A stretch of 43,300 nt of DNA from Acidaminococcaceae bacterium (GCA_017405945.1 JAFQZL010000011.1:1-43300); one strand, 5' to 3'; counted from the first letter of the stretch, positions 16,687-25,810 are shown. A program made the numbers and translations. Notes: generated from the sequence alone by a model not told the origin.

Positions 16687-17721
16687 TTATTCCAGCCATT
16701 TTTCACAGGCATCCAGCACCTGCTTCACTGTCAGTTCCTTCATGCAGCGCATATTGTATTTCGGGTCACGGCAATGGTGCTTCATCCCTGCTGCGCAGCC
16801 GGGACAGGGCGGCTGGGCCGTTACAACTGTGGCCAGCCTCGTATAAGGCCCGTACAGTTCCGGATGGCTGGGTCCGTACATGGCTACAACGGGAACACGC
16901 TGGCTGATCGCTACATGCATAGGCCCGCTGTCATTGGTAATGATCAGAGTACAACGACGCATGGCAGCGGCCAGCTGCCCAATAGAAAGCTGTCCGGTAG
17001 CCAGCACCGGCTTTGTCTTCATGTGTCCGACCGCTTCCTGTACCATATCTTCGTCCATGGTACCGCCAAAGAACACCGTCTTGTACCCCCTTGCAGACAG
17101 CGTATCTGCCACTTCCGCAAACCGTTCCGGCGCCCAGCGTTTTGTTTCCACTGCGCTTCCAATATTAAATCCCACCAGTTTATCTGAAGGGACTACGCCT
17201 TTTTCTTTCCAGAATGTTTCTGCAAAGGCCCTGTTTTCATTTCCCGGAAAGATTTCCAGCCCCCGGTGACTCAGTTCTTTTACCCCAAGCTGGGTCAGAA
17301 CATCCAGATACATGTCTGCCGCGTGTTTTTTCCGGTCCAGCGGCGTCAATACATCAAACCAGGGTTTGAGAAGACTTTGGGTACAGCCGGTACGGGTTCC
17401 CACTTTGGTCATGACACAGATAAAAGAACAACGTATCGTCGGATGCAGATTAATCAGGATATCAAAGTTCATCTTTCCCAGATTATGCGCACAGCTCAGT
17501 AACGCCAGAATACTGTTATCCCTGCCGTGTTTATCAATGGTAATCACTTCATCCAGACAAGGATTATGCAACACCACGTCCTTCAGCTTTTCATCTACCA
17601 GCATTGTGATATGTGAATCCGGCGCTGCCTGTCGCAGAGCCCGAATGAAAGGCGTGGTCAGGGTCAGGTCACCCAGATGCATCAGAAATGTCACCAAAAT
17701 CTTTTTATGATTTAGTTCCAT
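16687..17721 (-). CDS. waaF: Lipopolysaccharide heptosyltransferase II-like (GT9)
   Basis: 344 residues from the ATG at 17721; a GTG at 17730 that overlaps the waaC stop is the alternative start. The GT9 pattern is clear: ILVTFLMHLGDLTLTTPFI at the N-terminus, then NIGSAVETKRWAPERFAEVA and IITNDSGPMHVAISQRVPVVAMYGPSHP for ADP-heptose binding. The C-terminus has a cysteine cluster (CPGC, HHC, MRCM) common in this family. It should add a heptose to the LPS inner core in the cytoplasm. Assignment as II rather than another core heptosyltransferase rests on its position after waaC and is less certain than the family. Confidence 0.86.
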   Translation of the reverse strand: MELNHKKILVTFLMHLGDLTLTTPFIRALRQAAPDSHITMLVDEKLKDVVLHNPCLDEVITIDKHGRDNSILALLSCAHNLGKMNFDILINLHPTIRCSFICVMTKVGTRTGCTQSLLKPWFDVLTPLDRKKHAADMYLDVLTQLGVKELSHRGLEIFPGNENRAFAETFWKEKGVVPSDKLVGFNIGSAVETKRWAPERFAEVADTLSARGYKTVFFGGTMDEDMVQEAVGHMKTKPVLATGQLSIGQLAAAMRRCTLIITNDSGPMHVAISQRVPVVAMYGPSHPELYGPYTRLATVVTAQPPCPGCAAGMKHHCRDPKYNMRCMKELTVKQVLDACEKWLE

Positions 17722-17726
17722 GCCAT

Positions 17727-18755
17727 TCACTTCACTTTCTTCATGTATTCGTCAAACACCATTTCCGGTGTGATTGCTTTCATGCAGATCCAGTTATCGC
17801 AATGCTTTTTCAGGCAACCGGCACAGGACACCGGAGCTTTGATAATTGTCGCTTCCGCGCTTCCGTAGGGACCCGTGCGGTCAGGACGGGTTGGTCCGTA
17901 CAACGCCACCAGCGGTTTTTTCATAGCCGCCGCAATAAACAACGGACCGGTATCAACACTGACATATGCTGTACAATGCTGAAGCAACGCGCCCAATTCC
18001 CGCAGTCCTGTCTTTCCTGTCAGGTCTGTAACACCGGGAGATAATCCGGCAATCTGTGAACCTAGGGATATATCTTCCGGACCTCCAGCCAGCACTACCT
18101 GTTTCCCGTCACGGAGTATCATACCTGCCAGCTTTGCAAAATGTTCCGGCGGCCATTTCTTGGTCTCCCAGCGGGCGCCGGGTACCAATACAACGTACGG
18201 CTCCTTCACGGCCTCGGTCTTTTCCTGCACAGCCTGCCATTCCTTCTGCAGGTCCGGCATGGGAAATTTAATATCCTCTACCGTACAACCCAGATACCGG
18301 GCTACGTCTAAATATCTCTCAATCACATGGTCTCCGGCATGCTCTCCTGTAATTGCCCTGCTGATGAATCCGCTGCCTTCCCGCATTTCACAGTAACCGA
18401 TCCGGTTGTCACAGCCGCTGATGGCTGCCAGCACAGCGCTTTTAAACAAGCCCTGCATATCTATGACCAGATCAAACCGTTTGCTGTGCAGCAGGGAACG
18501 CGTTTCCCGGAAACAGGACCATTTGTCCCAAAGTCCCATCTTGTTAAATTTTACTTTGTCAAAATACAGAACCTCGTCCACCATGGGGGGATCCGGCACA
18601 AAAGCGCTGAACTGCGGATGCACCAGCCAGGTCAGCTTTGCTTTAGGAAAGCGTTCCCGTAATACCGCAACAAAGGGCAACGTATGCAATACGTCGCCCA
18701 GTGAACTCATTTTTATAATGAGGATATTATGATATTCCATGTTGTTCACAGTCAT
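17727..18755 (-). CDS. waaC: Lipopolysaccharide heptosyltransferase I-like (GT9)
   Basis: 342 residues from the ATG at 18755; in-frame starts at 18761 (TTG) and 18740 (ATG) are possible. ILIIKMSSLGDVLHTLPF and VIDMQGLFKSAVLA are typical of WaaC. LVPGARWETKKWPPEHFAKLA and VSVDTGPLFIAAAMKKPLVALYGP form the ADP-heptose site. The C-terminus repeats the cysteine pattern seen in waaF (CAGC, KHC, ICM). It should attach the first heptose to Kdo. The gene overlaps the end of gmhB by 29 bases and runs straight into waaF. Confidence 0.88.
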   Translation of the reverse strand: MTVNNMEYHNILIIKMSSLGDVLHTLPFVAVLRERFPKAKLTWLVHPQFSAFVPDPPMVDEVLYFDKVKFNKMGLWDKWSCFRETRSLLHSKRFDLVIDMQGLFKSAVLAAISGCDNRIGYCEMREGSGFISRAITGEHAGDHVIERYLDVARYLGCTVEDIKFPMPDLQKEWQAVQEKTEAVKEPYVVLVPGARWETKKWPPEHFAKLAGMILRDGKQVVLAGGPEDISLGSQIAGLSPGVTDLTGKTGLRELGALLQHCTAYVSVDTGPLFIAAAMKKPLVALYGPTRPDRTGPYGSAEATIIKAPVSCAGCLKKHCDNWICMKAITPEMVFDEYMKKVK

Positions 18756-19254
18756 GCACAATGCTCTTTACATATTCCAACAGGCTGCCGCCGGTATACA
18801 GATACCCTCTCACTCCGGCAGCTTCTGCCGCCTCTACGTCACGGGGACTGTCCCCGATCAGAAACGCGTTCCCGGGCAGTACGTCAAAATCGTTCAGAGC
18901 CTGTAATATCATACCCGGCTTCGGCTTGCGGCATTCACAGTCAACGTCATACTGCTTAACGGCAGCCCCCGGCAAATGGGGGCAGTAATAAAAAGCCGCG
19001 ATTTCACCGCCGGATTTCTTCACTTCCGCTTCCATCCATGCATGCAGTTTCCTCACAGTATCTTCTGTAAAGAAACCCCGGGCCACACCGCTCTGGTTGG
19101 TCACCACAATCACCGGAATATCCCGCCGCTTCAGCCAGGCTATCGCTTCCCGGCTTCCGGGAATCCATTCCACGTCCTCAGCCTTATGAAGATATGCTTT
19201 ATCAACATTCAGGACACCGTCCCGGTCCAACATACATAACTTTTTTCCGCCCAT
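18727..19254 (-). CDS. gmhB: D-glycero-beta-D-manno-heptose-1,7-bisphosphate 7-phosphatase
   Basis: 175 residues from the ATG at 19254; longer readings run into hldD and lack family similarity. HAD phosphatase motifs are CMLDRDGVLNVD (nucleophile Asp), VVTNQSG, and LIGDSPRDVEAA. The GmhB-specific zinc site is present as CPHLPG...CECRKPKPG. The enzyme removes the 7-phosphate between the kinase and adenylyltransferase steps of HldE. It begins four bases after the hldD stop and overlaps the start of waaC. Confidence 0.94.
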   Translation of the reverse strand: MGGKKLCMLDRDGVLNVDKAYLHKAEDVEWIPGSREAIAWLKRRDIPVIVVTNQSGVARGFFTEDTVRKLHAWMEAEVKKSGGEIAAFYYCPHLPGAAVKQYDVDCECRKPKPGMILQALNDFDVLPGNAFLIGDSPRDVEAAEAAGVRGYLYTGGSLLEYVKSIVHDCEQHGIS

Positions 19255-19258
19255 AAGC

Positions 19259-20245
19259 TTATAAACTGTCCTGCCTTGTGTAATATCCACCGGTTTTGTC
19301 CAATACCTGACAGTATTCTTCCACTGCTTCCTCAATATCGGTAAAGCCACCGTCATAGCCCACAGACAGCAATGCCGTTTCATCTGCCTGGGTGTAACTC
19401 TGGTATTTCCCTTTCAGCACTTCCGGGAAGGGGATATATTCCAGTTTATCCAAAGGCGCGCCAAAATGCTTCAGTACGGCTTTGGCAACCGTATTAAAGG
19501 GATGCGCGTGTCCGGTCCCGCAATTGTAGATGCCCTTAAGTTCCGGATGGTCCCAGAAGAAGAAGTTCACTTTCACCACATCTTTTACATATACGAAATC
19601 ACGGGTCTGTTCCCCGGGTCCGTAACCGTCGTACCCTTCAAACAGCTTCACTTTGCCTTCTACCTTAAACTGGTTGTACATCTGGAAAGCCATGGAAGCC
19701 ATTTTTCCTTTGTGATTTTCCTGCGGACCATATACATTAAAATATCGCAGCCCGACCACCTGGCTTTCCAGGCCGTCCAGATAACGGCGGATATAATTGT
19801 CCATGAACAGCTTGGAAAAAGCATACACGTTCAGCGCTTCCTCACACTCCGGTTTTTCCGTGAAACCGTGCTTACCGCTGCCGTAAGTAGAAGCAGAGGA
19901 AGCATACATGAACTGGATTTTCCGGTCTGCAGCAAAATGGAACAGATTCTTCGTATATTCAAAATTGTTTTCCATCATGTACTTGCCGTTGTACTCCATG
20001 GTATCAGAGCAGGCGCCCTCATGGAAGATAACGTCAATTTTTTCATGGTCGAATGCTCCGTCAAGGACAGCCTCGCCGAAATCGATCTTATCCATGTAAT
20101 CCATAACTTTCAGGCCCTGGATGTTTTTAAACTTTACCATGTTAGTCAGGTTATCCACCACCAGGATGTCATCCCTGCCCCGTTCATTCAGGCCTTTTAC
20201 AATATTACTGCCGATAAACCCGGCTCCTCCGGTCACAATGATCAT
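19259..20245 (-). CDS. hldD: ADP-L-glycero-D-manno-heptose 6-epimerase
   Basis: 328 residues from the ATG at 20245, which has AAAGGCGG eight bases upstream; an upstream in-frame start would add 17 residues without family similarity. TGGAGFIGSNIVKGLNERG is the NADP site at the very N-terminus. FHEGACSDTMEYNG, YASSASTYGSG and YAFSKLFMDNY (YxxxK catalytic pair), then LRYFNVYGP, are diagnostic of the HldD/RfaD branch of the SDR family. It converts ADP-D,D-heptose to ADP-L,D-heptose, the last step of donor synthesis. It follows hldE by 60 bases. Confidence 0.96.
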   Translation of the reverse strand: MIIVTGGAGFIGSNIVKGLNERGRDDILVVDNLTNMVKFKNIQGLKVMDYMDKIDFGEAVLDGAFDHEKIDVIFHEGACSDTMEYNGKYMMENNFEYTKNLFHFAADRKIQFMYASSASTYGSGKHGFTEKPECEEALNVYAFSKLFMDNYIRRYLDGLESQVVGLRYFNVYGPQENHKGKMASMAFQMYNQFKVEGKVKLFEGYDGYGPGEQTRDFVYVKDVVKVNFFFWDHPELKGIYNCGTGHAHPFNTVAKAVLKHFGAPLDKLEYIPFPEVLKGKYQSYTQADETALLSVGYDGGFTDIEEAVEEYCQVLDKTGGYYTRQDSL

Positions 20246-20305
20246 AATTTTATCCGCCTTTCCGGGAACAACTCTGTCAGGATTTATGAACTTCAAAACA
20301 GCGGC

Positions 20306-21787
20306 TTAAAGCTTCCCTTCCCGAACCAGACCGGCAATCTGATTTACCAGTCCTGTAGTGGAATAGCCTTCTTCAAATTCAATAATTTCTACTTTTCCGG
20401 CATATTCACGCCCTGCCACCTGATCCGGGCGATAGTCTCCGCCCTTTACCAGGATATCCGGGCGAACCAGTTTGATTAACCTGGCAGGTGTATCTTCATG
20501 AAAAATGACCACCGCATCCACGCAGGCAAGAGAAGCCAGAACTCTTGCCCGGTCCAGTTCATGAACCAGCGGCCGGGAATCGCCCTTGAGCCGTTTCACC
20601 GAATCGTCGGAATTCAGGCCCACAATCAGATGTTTTCCCATTTTAGCCGCCTTCTCCAGATAGGAAACGTGACCAACATGCAAAATGTCAAAACATCCGT
20701 TAGTAAAGACCATCTTCTCCCCGCTTTTGTGCCATATCTGTGCCAGGTCCGCAATTTCTTTCCATGAAAGAGGCCGGAACCCATATCCCAGCTTCCGCTC
20801 TTCATTCAGGAGATTCTGCAGCAATTCATCCCGATGCACAGGATATGTGCCTACCTTGCCTACCACTATACCGGCTGCACGATTCGCCATATATACAGCC
20901 TCCGGCAGCGAAAGGCCCCCGGCAACAGCAGCAATCAGGACAGCCGCTGCCGTATCCCCGGCGCCTGAAACATCAAACACTTCCAATGCGGAAGCAGGAC
21001 AGTGAATGACCGTCCGTTTTTCTCCTACCAGCGTCATGCCTTTTTCACTGCGGGTCACTACCACATTCCGGATGCGATAGCGCTCACGCGCCATTTGGGC
21101 GATCTGCAATACAGGACCATCCTCATTGGGGACAGTCTGTCCCGCCGCTTCGCACATTTCCTTCAGGTTCGGTGTAATAAACGTACATCCTTCATACTTT
21201 TCCCAATGGGGCCCTTTGGGATCTACCAGCACCGGGATGCCGTGCGCATCTGCCATACGGATCACCCACTGACAGAAGGAGTCGGAACAGACACCTTTGG
21301 CATAATCTGATATGGCAATGCCGTCCAACCCTTTTTCTATCAAATCCAGCAGCCACTGTTTGATCTGGTCCGCCTCATCCGGATACAGATCGCCCACCTC
21401 TTCAAAGTCCAGCCGCAGCATCTGCTGGCGCGATCCCAAAATGCGCATTTTGGTAATGGTAGAACGGTGGCGGGATTTCACCAGACCGCTGAAGTCTATT
21501 TTTTCTTTTGCAAACAGCTCTTCCAGAATCTTACGGTTATCATCGTCCCCGGTGACACCGCCCACGTAAACATGACAACCCAGGTTTGCCAGGTTTGCAG
21601 CTACATTGGCTGCCCCGCCCAGTACCGAGTTAATCTTTTTCACACGGTTCACAGGTACCGGAGCTTCCGGGGAAATCCGCTTTACCTCCCCGTAAAAATA
21701 GCGGTCCACCATCACATCGCCAATGACTGCAATGCACTGGTTCTGTATCTCTTCCGCGACAAACGTCGTACATTTCATGTCATTCAT
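20306..21787 (-). CDS. hldE: Bifunctional heptose-7-phosphate kinase / heptose-1-phosphate adenylyltransferase
   Basis: 493 residues from the ATG at 21787, whose GGTGG site lies in the end of gmhA; a GTG at 21802 and an ATG at 21778 are alternatives. Residues about 15-325 are the ribokinase-like kinase (VIGDVMVDRYFYG, VLGGAANVAANLA, FDVSGAGDTAAAV). Residues about 350-493 are the nucleotidyltransferase, with FTNGCFDILHVGHVSYLE carrying the HxGH motif and GLNSDDSVKRLKG. It performs the first kinase and the final adenylyl transfer of ADP-heptose synthesis, with GmhB acting between. The two domains are fused as in enterobacteria. Confidence 0.96.
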   Translation of the reverse strand: MNDMKCTTFVAEEIQNQCIAVIGDVMVDRYFYGEVKRISPEAPVPVNRVKKINSVLGGAANVAANLANLGCHVYVGGVTGDDDNRKILEELFAKEKIDFSGLVKSRHRSTITKMRILGSRQQMLRLDFEEVGDLYPDEADQIKQWLLDLIEKGLDGIAISDYAKGVCSDSFCQWVIRMADAHGIPVLVDPKGPHWEKYEGCTFITPNLKEMCEAAGQTVPNEDGPVLQIAQMARERYRIRNVVVTRSEKGMTLVGEKRTVIHCPASALEVFDVSGAGDTAAAVLIAAVAGGLSLPEAVYMANRAAGIVVGKVGTYPVHRDELLQNLLNEERKLGYGFRPLSWKEIADLAQIWHKSGEKMVFTNGCFDILHVGHVSYLEKAAKMGKHLIVGLNSDDSVKRLKGDSRPLVHELDRARVLASLACVDAVVIFHEDTPARLIKLVRPDILVKGGDYRPDQVAGREYAGKVEIIEFEEGYSTTGLVNQIAGLVREGKL

Positions 21788-22343
21788 GGTCCACCAGCTC
21801 ACATAAAATATGTCCCATCAGTATATGCATCTCCTGCGCGCGGGCGGTCACCCTGACCGGAACCGCCAGACAGATGTCACAGGCATCCGCCATTTTACCG
21901 CCGCCTTCCGCCGTCATGCCGATACAGGTAATTCCCTTTTTTTTCGCTTCTTCTATGGCCAGCAAAACATTTTTGCTGTTTCCGGAAGTGGAAATGCCTA
22001 CCAGCACATCCCCCCGTTCGCCCAACGCCTGAATCTGGCGTGCAAAAACTGCCTCATACCCATAGTCATTGGCTACTGAAGTCAATATAGAAGTGTCAAC
22101 AGTCAGAGCAATCGCCGGAAGACCCCTCCTCTCTTTTTGGAAACGGCCGACAAATTCTGCTGCCAGATGCTGGCTGTCTGCCGCGCTACCGCCGTTGCCG
22201 CAGAGCAAAACTTTGTGTCCCCCTGACAGGGCTTTTTCAACGCATGCGGCACACTTTTCCAGTTTTTGGGGCAGGTCAGAAGCCTTTAATCTTTGCAGCG
22301 CTTCTAAATGCTCCGTTAAACGTTGTTCGATAATCCGGTTCAC
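21780..22343 (-). CDS. gmhA: Sedoheptulose-7-phosphate isomerase
   Basis: 187 residues starting with GTG; GAGGG lies five bases upstream. The SIS domain shows VLLCGNGGSAADSQHLAAEFVGRF near residue 46, LTVDTSILTSVANDYGYE, and GISTSGNSKNVLLAIE for sugar-phosphate binding. The C-terminal QEMHILMGHILCELVD helix carries the conserved Glu and His metal ligands. It makes D-glycero-D-manno-heptose 7-phosphate, the first committed step toward ADP-heptose. Its end overlaps the start of hldE. Confidence 0.96.
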   Translation of the reverse strand: MNRIIEQRLTEHLEALQRLKASDLPQKLEKCAACVEKALSGGHKVLLCGNGGSAADSQHLAAEFVGRFQKERRGLPAIALTVDTSILTSVANDYGYEAVFARQIQALGERGDVLVGISTSGNSKNVLLAIEEAKKKGITCIGMTAEGGGKMADACDICLAVPVRVTARAQEMHILMGHILCELVDHE

Positions 22344-22398
22344 AGGTCCCTCACTTTTTCATGTCTCAAAACTCGTAAATGCAAAAATCGTATTAATA

Positions 22399-24489
22399 TT
22401 ACCAATTCAGGAAATCAAATTTAACCGTCCACTCGTTTTCTCTATTGTAATGCTTTTTCTGATAAGAAACAGAAAGCACTTCACAACAGAAACGATGGCT
22501 CCACGTAAAAGTTGTTGTATAATTCCCATGTGTATACGAACCGCTATCCATGTTACGGCGGTTAACGACCGTAAATGTGTTAAGCTTATCCGGTTTCCAG
22601 GCAATTCCCATGCTCCAGTCTTTTCGGAAACTTGGCTGCCCTTTACTGAAAAGATAACTGGTAATGTCTTCGTCATGATAGGTCGTCCAGATATTCCATT
22701 TATCTGAAAAACGATACCCCAATGTTCCATGGTAAATATTAGTACTCCGGTTTTTGCCATACCGCCGGGTAATACCGTTATCCAGGCTTTCGTTAATCCA
22801 TCTGCGCCCCAGCATCAAATCCATATACAGTTTTTTCCCGCCCAGCGGGTAAAAACGGTCGTGCCGCAGGTAAACGGCCTTATCCGTGTGCCAGCTCTCC
22901 CAGTTACGATGCGTATACTTCCATAATCCATGTGTAATGTAACCGTCAACCGACAAAGGCAGACCTTTCGCAATGCGGTGCGGCTTAAGGAATAACCCCC
23001 AGTCTATCTTTTTATGCAGCCATACACCCTCGTCCAGCGCATCATTGTCCGAATCATAAATATAACCGCTGTTTACGCGCACGTAAAAATCTTTTTGATC
23101 GTGGCGGATACCATAAAACGGCTTGTATTTGGACTTCGTATAGTAAATCTGCTCCATATAAAATGTTGTCGGATTTTTCAAAAGAGGATTCCCGATCGGT
23201 CTGCTGTACTCCAGGGAAGCATACCAGCCTCTTTCATCGTCCCAGCCTATGTGAGGGCTGATCTGGCTCGCTTTCTTCTGGAGATCATTGATCCATACAT
23301 CCCGGGAATAAACATGTTTGCCCTTGACAAACACCTGCACGTTTCGCGCAATAATACGGTCATTCGGAATAATGGTAATCGTTTTTGCCTTCACAGAAAG
23401 GCAGGGGTGATGTTTTACCGCCGGACACCTGGTAGTCATCCCGCCCTGGTCTATAATCATCATCCCATTTTCGATGATTCCGTGAGGCGCCTCATAATAA
23501 TCAAATTTGCTGCTGCCGGTTGATCTGGAAGCGCCTTTTATATGGAGAAGTTCTCCTGTTCCCTTATTGTAATTGTAATGAGCCCAACGGGAATATACTG
23601 TATTGGTCGGTTCCCGTAACGTTCCGCCTTCCAACAGCCATATATCTCCTGTTTTTTCATTGCCGACAGCTTTAGAAGAATACATCTTCGTATCGCCCTG
23701 CTCCAGAGAAACATTTCCCTCAATAATAAAGTCGCCGCTTTCACTGGAATACTGGGCGTCGTTTCCTTTAATAATCAAAGGTAACTTTTTGGCATCTTTT
23801 TTATCTCCGGTTTTTTTGCCTTTTTTATCAGACAAAACCGGTTTTTTTTCATTTTCAACTAAAGCTGTCTGCTTTCCTGTTTTCTTTACATCGTCATCAG
23901 AAGCAGACAACCCTTTACCATCACCGCTTTTTATTTCCGCCGGCTTTAACGCAGCGTTATGATCCTGCTGCAAGCTGTTCTTTGAACCCTCAATGTCAGA
24001 ATCAGACTTAACCTGCCTGCGCGCCTGATACTCATACCCCGGATACTCTTTATCCTGATCGGCTTCAAAATTATCATCTGTTTCTGACAAAATCTCTTCA
24101 GCCTGCCGGCCGGCTTTTTCCAAAGCAACCTTCTTTGCCGCGGAAACAACTTCCTGTTCTGATTCTTTTTTCCCAGTTTCATTTTCCGGGGCTGTATTAT
24201 TATTGCGGGCAACAGGTAAGTCCCTCGCGCCTGCCTGTTGATCAGAAACAACCGTACTGGAAACTGTCCTCTGTGTCAGTTGTCCGGCAGCCCGTGCAAA
24301 AGCCTCGCCATCATCAGCAGACCCTGCTTTCGGGCGATCATTCACAATCGGACCGTAGGATTGTTCCAGCGGCGATTTGTATTTATCATAAGAATCGTTT
24401 CCGTCAGACATCAGTTCATTGTCGGCATAGCAAGGAACTGCAAACATCATACCGGCAAGAAACACAGATGTCATTAACTGTTTTTTCAT
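22399..24489 (-). CDS. lptD: LptD/OstA-like LPS-assembly outer-membrane protein
   Basis: 696 residues from the ATG at 24489, with GGAGG five bases upstream. A signal peptide ends near CYADN. Residues about 30-230 are a low-complexity, charged and Lys/Glu/Asp-rich region that is probably disordered. From about residue 235 an OstA/LptA-like domain begins (IKGNDAQYSSESGDFIIEGN), with further strands (VGNEKTGDIWLLEGG, MTTRCPAVKHHPCLSVKAK). The C-terminal half alternates aromatic and polar residues as in a beta barrel and ends in Trp. It should insert LPS into the outer leaflet. It heads the heptose gene run, which fits an LPS role; the barrel is divergent from proteobacterial LptD. Confidence 0.83.
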   Translation of the reverse strand: MKKQLMTSVFLAGMMFAVPCYADNELMSDGNDSYDKYKSPLEQSYGPIVNDRPKAGSADDGEAFARAAGQLTQRTVSSTVVSDQQAGARDLPVARNNNTAPENETGKKESEQEVVSAAKKVALEKAGRQAEEILSETDDNFEADQDKEYPGYEYQARRQVKSDSDIEGSKNSLQQDHNAALKPAEIKSGDGKGLSASDDDVKKTGKQTALVENEKKPVLSDKKGKKTGDKKDAKKLPLIIKGNDAQYSSESGDFIIEGNVSLEQGDTKMYSSKAVGNEKTGDIWLLEGGTLREPTNTVYSRWAHYNYNKGTGELLHIKGASRSTGSSKFDYYEAPHGIIENGMMIIDQGGMTTRCPAVKHHPCLSVKAKTITIIPNDRIIARNVQVFVKGKHVYSRDVWINDLQKKASQISPHIGWDDERGWYASLEYSRPIGNPLLKNPTTFYMEQIYYTKSKYKPFYGIRHDQKDFYVRVNSGYIYDSDNDALDEGVWLHKKIDWGLFLKPHRIAKGLPLSVDGYITHGLWKYTHRNWESWHTDKAVYLRHDRFYPLGGKKLYMDLMLGRRWINESLDNGITRRYGKNRSTNIYHGTLGYRFSDKWNIWTTYHDEDITSYLFSKGQPSFRKDWSMGIAWKPDKLNTFTVVNRRNMDSGSYTHGNYTTTFTWSHRFCCEVLSVSYQKKHYNRENEWTVKFDFLNW

Positions 24490-24524
24490 GGAATCCTCCA
24501 TATGTCAATAAATATCCATTAGAC

Positions 24525-24533
24525 ATTATAACA
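24525..24533 (-). promoter_or_regulatory. Extended -10 promoter ahead of lptD
   Basis: Minus strand TGTTATAAT gives an extended -10 (TGnTATAAT) just after the preceding terminator. No convincing -35 is present. It would start the lptD-gmhA-hldE-hldD-gmhB-waaC-waaF run. Confidence 0.6.
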
Positions 24534-24545
24534 TAAAATTGCAAA

Positions 24546-24584
24546 AAAAAATACCAGCGTACTTGCGTTACGCTGGTATTTCAC
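24546..24584 (-). terminator. Intrinsic terminator between the exported repeat protein and lptD
   Basis: Eleven-base-pair stem ATACCAGCGTA/TACGCTGGTAT with a seven-base loop, followed on the minus strand by a run of nine T. Confidence 0.9.
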
Positions 24585-24651
24585 AATATAATTTTGAAAT
24601 TATCTGATGGGCAAATGACTGGCAGATGTTCAATTATCATCTGCTCAACAA

Positions 24652-24677
24652 TCCCGCTTCCGTGCGGGCTTTTTTAT
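24652..24677 (+). terminator. Terminator-like hairpin oriented to the plus strand
   Basis: Plus strand CCCGC-TTCCGT-GCGGG followed by CTTTTTTATT. The T-run is on the plus strand, and on the minus strand the hairpin directly follows the stop codon of the exported repeat protein. No plus-strand gene feeds into it, so it may block antisense transcription or protect the mRNA 3' end. Confidence 0.5.
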
Positions 24678-25627
24678 TGTTCAGCTCCCGGGCCTGCGGC
24701 AGATGCCTCCTGGTATACAATGCCGCTGATCTTCTGATCCTCTACTACCTGCACATAGGTAACGGAACCCGCTTCAATTGTTTTGGATTTGCCGGTAACA
24801 AAAGCGCCGCCTACAGCACCGATAGGCCCCAACACTACGATGCCGCCGATGGTAGCTCCTGCTGCGCCAATGGCAGTTTTCGCTTCCTGCTGTGCCAGCT
24901 TGCCAATGTAAATGGGAACATGGGTTCCGTCAACTGCGAATACATGGCTGAATTTTACATCAATACGAGCATCCCGGCCAAAGCTGCGGGGCTGTACTAC
25001 CTTGGAAACTTCACCTATCCCCTCAGCGCCCTTGGACAGTACGAGTACATCGTTCACATACAGATTATCCGCTACGCGGAATTTAACCGGGTCGCCGGGC
25101 TGGGCAGTCTTGCTGCTTAAGGGAGAAGTAAACTCAATTTTAACCAGGGAGTCCTTAGGCAGTACCACTGATTCTACCGGAACCTTACCACCGGCATATG
25201 TGGTTTCCACCAGACGGTCCAGACGCTGGTTCAGGGAACCGCCCTGAATCTGCCCGAACAGGGTATTTTCCAGTTCTTCGATCCGGGTTTTTGCGGGACC
25301 GGCAGTTACTCTGGCATTCAGACGGCTGTCAGCGCCGTTCAGTTTCTGCAAAAAGCTTCCGTTGCCGCCGTTTGTGCCGCAAATATATTCATAAGTGCTC
25401 TGTATGCGGTCCAGAATATTGCGGCCGGAATCCGGCGCGCCATAGATATCGTCTTCCAGGCTTTCCATGCGTTCCATCATGGAACTGCTCTGGTGGGTTC
25501 CGTACAGCGCGGTTTCAATGGCATCCAGCTGTTCCGAAGCAACCGGCGCAGGACCTTCCGCAAAGGCAAAAGAGGTCAGCCCCAGACATAAAGCCAGACC
25601 GACGATCAAAGAAACTAATTTTTTCAT
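24674..25627 (-). CDS. Exported protein with N-terminal LYG-type degenerate repeats, function unknown
   Basis: 317 residues; not a family I can name. The signal peptide (MKKLVSLIVGL...SFAFAE) is clear. Residues about 30-150 hold about five degenerate units of roughly 21 residues with the pattern LExxLYG-xxxxGSxxxRL (for example AIETALYG, SLEDDIYG, STYEYICG, ELENTLFG, LVETTYAG). A beta-rich domain follows (residues about 155-245; LPKDSLVKIEFTSPLSSKT, GDPVKFRVADN). A glycine-zipper-like stretch (AIGAAGATIGGIVVLG) then follows near residue 250. The protein is probably periplasmic or outer-membrane associated. It has its own promoter and terminator and separates the elongation and LPS gene runs. 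Confidence 0.8.
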   Translation of the reverse strand: MKKLVSLIVGLALCLGLTSFAFAEGPAPVASEQLDAIETALYGTHQSSSMMERMESLEDDIYGAPDSGRNILDRIQSTYEYICGTNGGNGSFLQKLNGADSRLNARVTAGPAKTRIEELENTLFGQIQGGSLNQRLDRLVETTYAGGKVPVESVVLPKDSLVKIEFTSPLSSKTAQPGDPVKFRVADNLYVNDVLVLSKGAEGIGEVSKVVQPRSFGRDARIDVKFSHVFAVDGTHVPIYIGKLAQQEAKTAIGAAGATIGGIVVLGPIGAVGGAFVTGKSKTIEAGSVTYVQVVEDQKISGIVYQEASAAGPGAEQ

Positions 25628-25693
25628 TTGTCATCCCTCCGAATAATTACTAATGATACTGTAAACAACTATAGATAGAGTTATTATATTTGT

Positions 25694-25720
25694 ATTATAG
25701 CATATTTAGTGGAATGTCAA
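25694..25720 (-). promoter_or_regulatory. Promoter of the exported repeat protein gene
   Basis: Minus strand TTGACA (25720-25715), 15-bp spacer, TATAAT (25699-25694). Both hexamers are perfect, though the spacer is short; TTGTTG at 25718-25723 would give 18 bp. The ATG follows a GGAGGGATGACAA ribosome site. Confidence 0.7.
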
Positions 25721-25761
25721 CAAAAAAAATCGTGATTTTTAACAATTTTTACAGAAAAAAC

Positions 25762-25810
25762 AAAAAAGCGCCTCATTTTAGACCAAGTCTGGCAAAATGA
25801 GGCGCTTTTG
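25762..25810 (-). terminator. Strong terminator after rng
   Basis: Fifteen-base-pair stem AAAGCGCCTCATTTT / AAAATGAGGCGCTTT around a small inner AGAC-GTCT hairpin, with T-runs on both sides. It closes the long mre/rod/rng run and could work in both directions. Confidence 0.9.
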
